A DNA stretch of 64,000 nucleotides from Mesorhizobium_L sp035547755 (lineage in GTDB: Bacteria > Pseudomonadota > Alphaproteobacteria > Rhizobiales > Rhizobiaceae): assembly GCA_035547755.1 (NCBI GenBank), contig DASZUG010000071.1, positions 1 through 64,000 of the forward strand, given 5' to 3'. The position numbers and the translations under genes are program-made. The number at the start of each line of letters is the position of its first letter. Within the stretch, counting starts at the first letter, position 1. Of the stretch, positions 60,041 to 64,000 are shown in pieces. The notes under the pieces were generated by a model, which saw only the letters and a list, made by a program, of their open reading frames with translations, was not told where the DNA came from and ran no database searches.

Positions 60041-61870
60041 TCAGGCCAGCGGCGCGGTCGCCGCTTCCAGCCATTTCAGCGTCTCGCCATCCACCAGCGG
60101 CGCGATCTCATAGAAGACCTTTGCGTGGTAATCGTCGAGCCAGGCGATTTCCTCCGCCGCCATCAGGCGCTTGTCGATAAGGCGGCGATCGAAAGGCGCG
60201 AGCGTCAGCGTCTCGAAGCCATGCATGGCGATGTCGCCGCCCTTCACCTCCTCGATCGGGGTGACGAGGATCAAATTTTCCAGCCTGATGCCGTAATGGC
60301 CTTCCTTGTAGTAGCCGGGTTCGTTGGAGAGAATCATGCCGGTGAGAAGCTTCTCCGTTCCCATGCGCGAGATGCGTTGCGGCCCTTCATGCACGGAAAG
60401 GTAGGAGCCGACGCCATGGCCGGTGCCATGGGCGTAGTCGAGGCCGGCCCTCCACAGCGCCACGCGCGCGACCGCATCGATATCGGAGCCGCGCGTGCCG
60501 ATCGGGAAGCGCAGCATCGAAATGCCGATCATGCCCTTCAGGACAAGCGTATAGCGCTGCCGCATTTCCTCCGTCGGCTGGCCGATGGCGATGGTGCGGG
60601 TGATGTCGGTCGTGCCGTCCGTATATTGCGCGCCGGAATCGACGAGATAGAGCTCGCCCGCCCGCAGCGTCCGGTTCGTCTTCGTGGTGACGCGATAATG
60701 AATGATAGCGCCGTTCGGGCCCGCTCCGGAAATGGTATCGAAGGAGATGTCGCGCAACGGCATCTGTAAGTCCTCGCCTGTCCGCCGCCTGTACTCTTCG
60801 AGCGCGGTTGCGACGCCGATCTCGTCCAGTGCGCCGGGCTGCTGGCGGTCGAGCCAGGCGAGGAATTTCGTCACCGCAGCGCCGTCGCGCCTGTGCGCCG
60901 TCTTCGCCCCGGCGATCTCAGCCTCGTTCTTGGTTGCGCGCGGAAGCCGCGCCGGGTCGGAAAGCGCGATCACCTTGCCGCCATTCTCCTCGACCAGTTG
61001 CCGCAGGCGATCGGCCGCCAGCACCGGATCCAACGCGACCGTGGCGCCGGATTTCGCCAGCGCGATCAGGTCCGACTCCAGCCTCTCCGGTGGAAGAAGA
61101 TCGGCAAGCTGGGTCAAATAGGCCTTTACTTCGATGGACAGTTTGCGCTCGTCCATGAAAAAGCGGTGCGCGCCGTCGGCGGCGATAAAGGCGAAACCAA
61201 GCGCCAGCGGCGTATGCGGCACGTCATGCCCGCGGATGTTGAAGGCCCAGGCGAGCGAGGACGGGTCGGTAAGCACCGTGCAAGCGGCGCCGCTGTCGCT
61301 AACAGCATTCGCCAGGCGTTTGAGCTTGTCCTTGGCGAGTTCGCCGGCATATTCCCTGGCATGGATTTCCACCGGCTCGATCGGCGGTTCGGGCCGGTCG
61401 CTCCAGAGAAGGTCGACCGGGTTCCGTTCGAGGGCGACGAGTTCCGCGCCTTTCTCCTTCGCTGAACCGGCAAGCCGTTCCGCCTCGCCGATCGTGTGGA
61501 GCCAGGGATCGAAACCGATCCGCATTCCCTTGGCAAGATGGAGCCGCAGCCATTTCTCGGGCGGGAGATCGATCAGGCTTTCGATCGTGAAGAGCGATTG
61601 GTCGGTCTGTTCGCGCGCCTGGAGCGTGTAGCGGCCGTCCACGAAGAGAAATGCTTTTTCAGCCATGACGATCGCCACGCCCGCCGATCCGGTGAATCCC
61701 GTCAACCAGCGCAGCCTTTCCGAACAGGCGGGAACATATTCGCCCTGATGCTCGTCGGCGCGGGGGACGAGAAAGCCGTCCAGCTTACGCTCCTCCAGCC
61801 ATTGGCGCAGACGGGGTAGCCTTTCCCGGCCCTGCGCGGGGTCTGTTTTGACATCGAATGACTGGAACAT
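60041..61870 (-). CDS. Aminopeptidase P family Xaa-Pro peptidase
   Basis: The 609-residue three-domain creatinase-fold enzyme removes N-terminal residues before proline. Metal ligands are visible as VDSGAQYTDGTTDITRT (two aspartates), GTGHGVGSYLSVHE (His), ILSNEPGYY (Glu) and IRLENLILV (Glu). The length matches the long (eukaryote-type APP1) version. The ATG at 61870 is preferred over a frame extension to 61993, which would add 41 residues without homology. Confidence 0.93.
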   Translation of the reverse strand: MFQSFDVKTDPAQGRERLPRLRQWLEERKLDGFLVPRADEHQGEYVPACSERLRWLTGFTGSAGVAIVMAEKAFLFVDGRYTLQAREQTDQSLFTIESLIDLPPEKWLRLHLAKGMRIGFDPWLHTIGEAERLAGSAKEKGAELVALERNPVDLLWSDRPEPPIEPVEIHAREYAGELAKDKLKRLANAVSDSGAACTVLTDPSSLAWAFNIRGHDVPHTPLALGFAFIAADGAHRFFMDERKLSIEVKAYLTQLADLLPPERLESDLIALAKSGATVALDPVLAADRLRQLVEENGGKVIALSDPARLPRATKNEAEIAGAKTAHRRDGAAVTKFLAWLDRQQPGALDEIGVATALEEYRRRTGEDLQMPLRDISFDTISGAGPNGAIIHYRVTTKTNRTLRAGELYLVDSGAQYTDGTTDITRTIAIGQPTEEMRQRYTLVLKGMIGISMLRFPIGTRGSDIDAVARVALWRAGLDYAHGTGHGVGSYLSVHEGPQRISRMGTEKLLTGMILSNEPGYYKEGHYGIRLENLILVTPIEEVKGGDIAMHGFETLTLAPFDRRLIDKRLMAAEEIAWLDDYHAKVFYEIAPLVDGETLKWLEAATAPLA

Positions 61871-62060
61871 GGAAAGGCTCTCGGAAAGTGAAACAGCCGG
61901 CAGACGGTAACTGCCCAGCGACAAGCTTGCAACGCTGCCCGGTAATTTCGGACGTCCATGCAAAACGGAAATGCTGCAATGCACAAAGCGCAATTGTGAA
62001 ATTGGTCAGTATTACTTACCTTTATCGCCGGAAATGAACGCCGGGCTTATGGAGGCCGAT

Positions 62061-62252
62061 ATGGCAAGGACTGCAAAAGGACGCTTCTTCCGCAACGCTT
62101 TCGAGGCCGTGGTGGCGGCGCGCAGCGCGCAGGCCGACCGCTATCTCAGTTCGGCGCTCCTCCGGTTCGACGACGAGACCCTGCGCGCCCATGGCTACCG
62201 GCGCGAGGATTTGGAAAGCAGATCCCGCGGGGCGCAGCCGTTCTTCTTCTGA
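62061..62252 (+). CDS. Small basic protein of unknown function
   Basis: The 63-residue product (MARTAKGRFFRNAFEAVVAA onward, ending GAQPFFF) has a basic N-terminus and an Arg-rich C-terminal half (YRREDLESRSRG). GGAGG lies five bases before the ATG at 62061, giving good translational support. It may be DUF1127-like, but the fit is weak. It is followed by a DUF1328 gene on the same strand. Confidence 0.6.
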   Translation: MARTAKGRFFRNAFEAVVAARSAQADRYLSSALLRFDDETLRAHGYRREDLESRSRGAQPFFF

Positions 62253-62342
62253 GAAGGCGTCGTCCAGGCAGTCCTCGAAACGATGGAACAAGTTAAGAGC
62301 GGAGGCGTTGTCGTCCAACCGAATTAAAAGGAGAGGTCGACA

Positions 62343-62507
62343 ATGCTTTACTGGGCACTCGTGTTCTTCATCATCGCACTCATCGCCGGCGCGCTCGGTT
62401 TTGGCGGCGTGGCCGGCGCGGCGGCAGGCATCGCCCACATCATCTTCTATATCTTCCTGATCCTGCTGATCATCTCGCTGATCGCGCATTTCATGCGGCG
62501 CGTCTGA
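62343..62507 (+). CDS. DUF1328 small membrane protein
   Basis: The 54-residue protein (MLYWALVFFIIALIAGALGF, then GGVAGAAAGIAHIIFYIFLI) has two membrane spans and matches DUF1328, a family of tiny envelope proteins. The role is unknown. It is too short for default gene finders but matches the family over its full length. Confidence 0.85.
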   Translation: MLYWALVFFIIALIAGALGFGGVAGAAAGIAHIIFYIFLILLIISLIAHFMRRV

Positions 62508-62528
62508 CGCGTGCGGATCCGGGTGGCG

Positions 62529-63404
62529 TCAGCGCTTCATGTGCAACGTCACCCATCCTTCCCTCGATAGCGTCGAGACATGGCGAAAGCCCTGTGTCGA
62601 ATAGGCCGCGATAACCGCGCGGCGCTGACGGTCGAGAATCCCGGAAAGGATGAGCGAGCCCCCTTGCGAAAGGTGAAGCGCCATTGAGGGGGCGAACTTC
62701 ATCAGCGGCCGTGCGAGGATATTGGCCACGATGAGATCGAAGGGACCACGCTCTCCGAACAAGGGATCGTGAAAGCCAGCGGCACAGCGCGTTTCCACCC
62801 ACGCTTCGACACCATTCAGGCGCACATTCCCCGCAGCGACCTTCGTGGCGACCGGATCGATATCGGTTGCAAGGACGGGGATGCGGGCGATCTTCGCCAG
62901 CGCGATCGCGAGGACCGCGCTTCCCGTGCCGAGATCGAGCGCGTTGCGCGGCCGTTCACGGCGCGCGACCTGCCAGAGCGCGTCGAGGCAGCCCGACGTC
63001 GTGCCGTGATGGCCGGTGCCGAAGGCCTGCCCGGCATCGATCTCGATCCCGATATCGCCGATGCGTTTTCTCGCCCTGTCGTGCGACCCATGAATGAGAA
63101 AACGGCCGGTTCGGACCGGCGCAAGGCCTTCAAGAGATTTCGTCACCCAGTCGATGTCGGGCAATATTTCGCTTTCGACCGGAGGAACGGAAGACAGGGT
63201 GCGCCCCAATATCTCGGCGATCTTTTCGCCGACGGCATTCGGATTCTCTTCGGCGTAAACCGAAATCTCGTGAAGATCGCGCTTCTCATCGAGTTCGACG
63301 ATGGCGAGCGGCAGGCCCTCGTCCTCGAAAGCGCTTTCGAGTTCTTGGTAAGCGCGGCGGGCGTCGTCGCCAGCCGCGGCGAAATAAAAGCGGGTCTGAG
63401 GCAA
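62529..63404 (-). CDS. prmA: Ribosomal protein L11 methyltransferase PrmA
   Basis: The 291-residue SAM enzyme trimethylates ribosomal protein L11. The GTGHHGTTSGCLDALW and ALDLGTGSAVLAIALAKI segments and the VANILARPLMKFAP motif are typical. The start is a TTG at 63404 giving MPQTRFYF, which matches the family N-terminus; no ATG fits. It lies 14 bases after the SCO-family gene on the same strand. Confidence 0.95.
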   Translation of the reverse strand: MPQTRFYFAAAGDDARRAYQELESAFEDEGLPLAIVELDEKRDLHEISVYAEENPNAVGEKIAEILGRTLSSVPPVESEILPDIDWVTKSLEGLAPVRTGRFLIHGSHDRARKRIGDIGIEIDAGQAFGTGHHGTTSGCLDALWQVARRERPRNALDLGTGSAVLAIALAKIARIPVLATDIDPVATKVAAGNVRLNGVEAWVETRCAAGFHDPLFGERGPFDLIVANILARPLMKFAPSMALHLSQGGSLILSGILDRQRRAVIAAYSTQGFRHVSTLSREGWVTLHMKR

Positions 63405-63418
63405 TCGTTTCTATCCGG

Positions 63419-64000
63419 TCAGGCGCCCGCTTCCAGGCGTTTCAGCTTGGCCATGGCCGCCTTCTCGTCCTCGCCATAGGCGATGGTGCCGACAAAGGCG
63501 CCGTTGCGGTCGAGCAGCAGGATCGAGGCGGTGTGGTCCATCGTGTAATCGTCGGCTGTGTCGCCCGGTATCTTGCGGAAATAGATGCCGAAGGATTTCG
63601 CCATCGCTTCCACCTTCGCCGGATCGCCGGAAATGCCGATGATGCGCTTCGAGACGTTGCTGACATACTGGTCCATGACCTTGGGCGTGTCGCGCTCCGG
63701 ATCGATGGTGATGAAATAGGCTTTCACGTCCTTTGCCTGCGGCCCGAGTTTCTTCAGCCAGCCATCGAGCTCGAAAAGCGTCGTCGGGCAGACTTCCGGG
63801 CAATGGGTATAGCCGAAGAAAAGCGCGGTCGGATGGCCCCGGAAAGCCGCTTCGGTGATCGGCTTATCGAACTGGTCAACCAGTTGGAAGGGCGCGCCGA
63901 AGGCCTCGCCGGAATGGCGCTGTGCGTACCAGTCGAAGGTCAGCCAGCCTATTCCCGCGATCATCAGCGCAAGGATGGCGACGGAAATCGAACGCATCAT
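63419..64000 (-). CDS. SCO1/SenC-family copper chaperone, probably truncated by the window end
   Basis: The protein (193 residues visible) has an N-terminal membrane anchor (MRSISVAILALMIAGIGWLTF), the CxxxC copper-binding motif in THCPEVCPTT, and the conserved histidine in TMDHTASILLL. SCO proteins deliver copper to the CuA site of cytochrome c oxidase. Reading starts at 64000, the window edge; an ATG at 63997 is also present, so the true start may lie at or just beyond the edge. Confidence 0.9.
   Translation of the reverse strand: MMRSISVAILALMIAGIGWLTFDWYAQRHSGEAFGAPFQLVDQFDKPITEAAFRGHPTALFFGYTHCPEVCPTTLFELDGWLKKLGPQAKDVKAYFITIDPERDTPKVMDQYVSNVSKRIIGISGDPAKVEAMAKSFGIYFRKIPGDTADDYTMDHTASILLLDRNGAFVGTIAYGEDEKAAMAKLKRLEAGA

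Noticed and set aside
1..64000. CRISPR array, insertion sequence, prophage or tRNA gene
   Set aside because: No regularly spaced repeats of CRISPR size, no transposase or integrase motifs and no tRNA-like cloverleaf with a CCA-compatible end were noticed. A tRNA scan and IS search would be needed for certainty.

Overview
The window is a stretch of GC-rich alphaproteobacterial chromosome, most likely from the Rhizobiales (Mesorhizobium/Phyllobacteriaceae-like). The assignment rests on the gene order of the division/cell-wall (dcw) cluster running through lpxC, bamD, recN and ligA, on the class A RNase P RNA, on RIME-type intergenic elements, and on several families of rhizobial palindromic repeats. 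The species is inferred from these features and was not confirmed by any search.

Left part (1-32090): mostly stand-alone or paired housekeeping and stress genes. In order: a YcaQ-like DNA glycosylase; the ABC-F ATPase EttA; a two-gene toxin/immunity-like pair; oxyR divergent from katG; two divergent DJ-1-superfamily genes; trans-aconitate methyltransferase; a solitary ketoacyl synthase III; a MOSC protein; a divergent SDR/TetR pair; a DUF2293-trmO pair; an ArsR-methyltransferase fusion overlapping metF, with a palindrome just upstream; wall hydrolases (MltB-type, GH25, AmpD-type); a serine beta-lactamase-like hydrolase; a cupin protein; a two-domain 5-oxoprolinase/hydantoinase with a divergent MarR-type regulator; a DjlA-type J-protein; rnpB; a ParDE module; and a trans-sulfuration PLP enzyme.

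Centre (32502-57682): one nearly unbroken plus-strand block, mraZ-rsmH-ftsL-ftsI-murE-murF-mraY-murD-ftsW-murG-murC-murB-ddl-ftsQ-ftsA-ftsZ-lpxC-bamD-recN-ligA. Together these genes make the UDP-muramyl-pentapeptide and lipid II (murB/C/D/E/F, ddl, mraY, murG), flip or polymerise and cross-link it at the septum (ftsW, ftsI, ftsL, ftsQ), build the Z-ring (ftsA, ftsZ), start lipid A synthesis (lpxC) and assemble outer-membrane proteins (bamD). Most junctions overlap by 1-20 bases, pointing to translational coupling. The clear breaks are a 384-base gap before ddl that holds a long inverted repeat, and a strong intrinsic terminator after ftsZ.

Right part (57682-64000): a TIGR02453/DUF2461 protein coupled to ligA, the AzlCD branched-chain amino acid exporter, small proteins (one Cys-rich, one basic, one DUF1328 membrane protein), an aminopeptidase P, prmA, and an SCO-family copper chaperone that reaches the window edge.

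The most unusual observation is that two different palindromic repeat families, which elsewhere are intergenic, sit in frame inside the oxoprolinase gene (about 24246-24394 and 26085-26340). They add about 50 and 87 residues without breaking the reading frame. No CRISPR array, insertion sequence, prophage or tRNA gene was seen.
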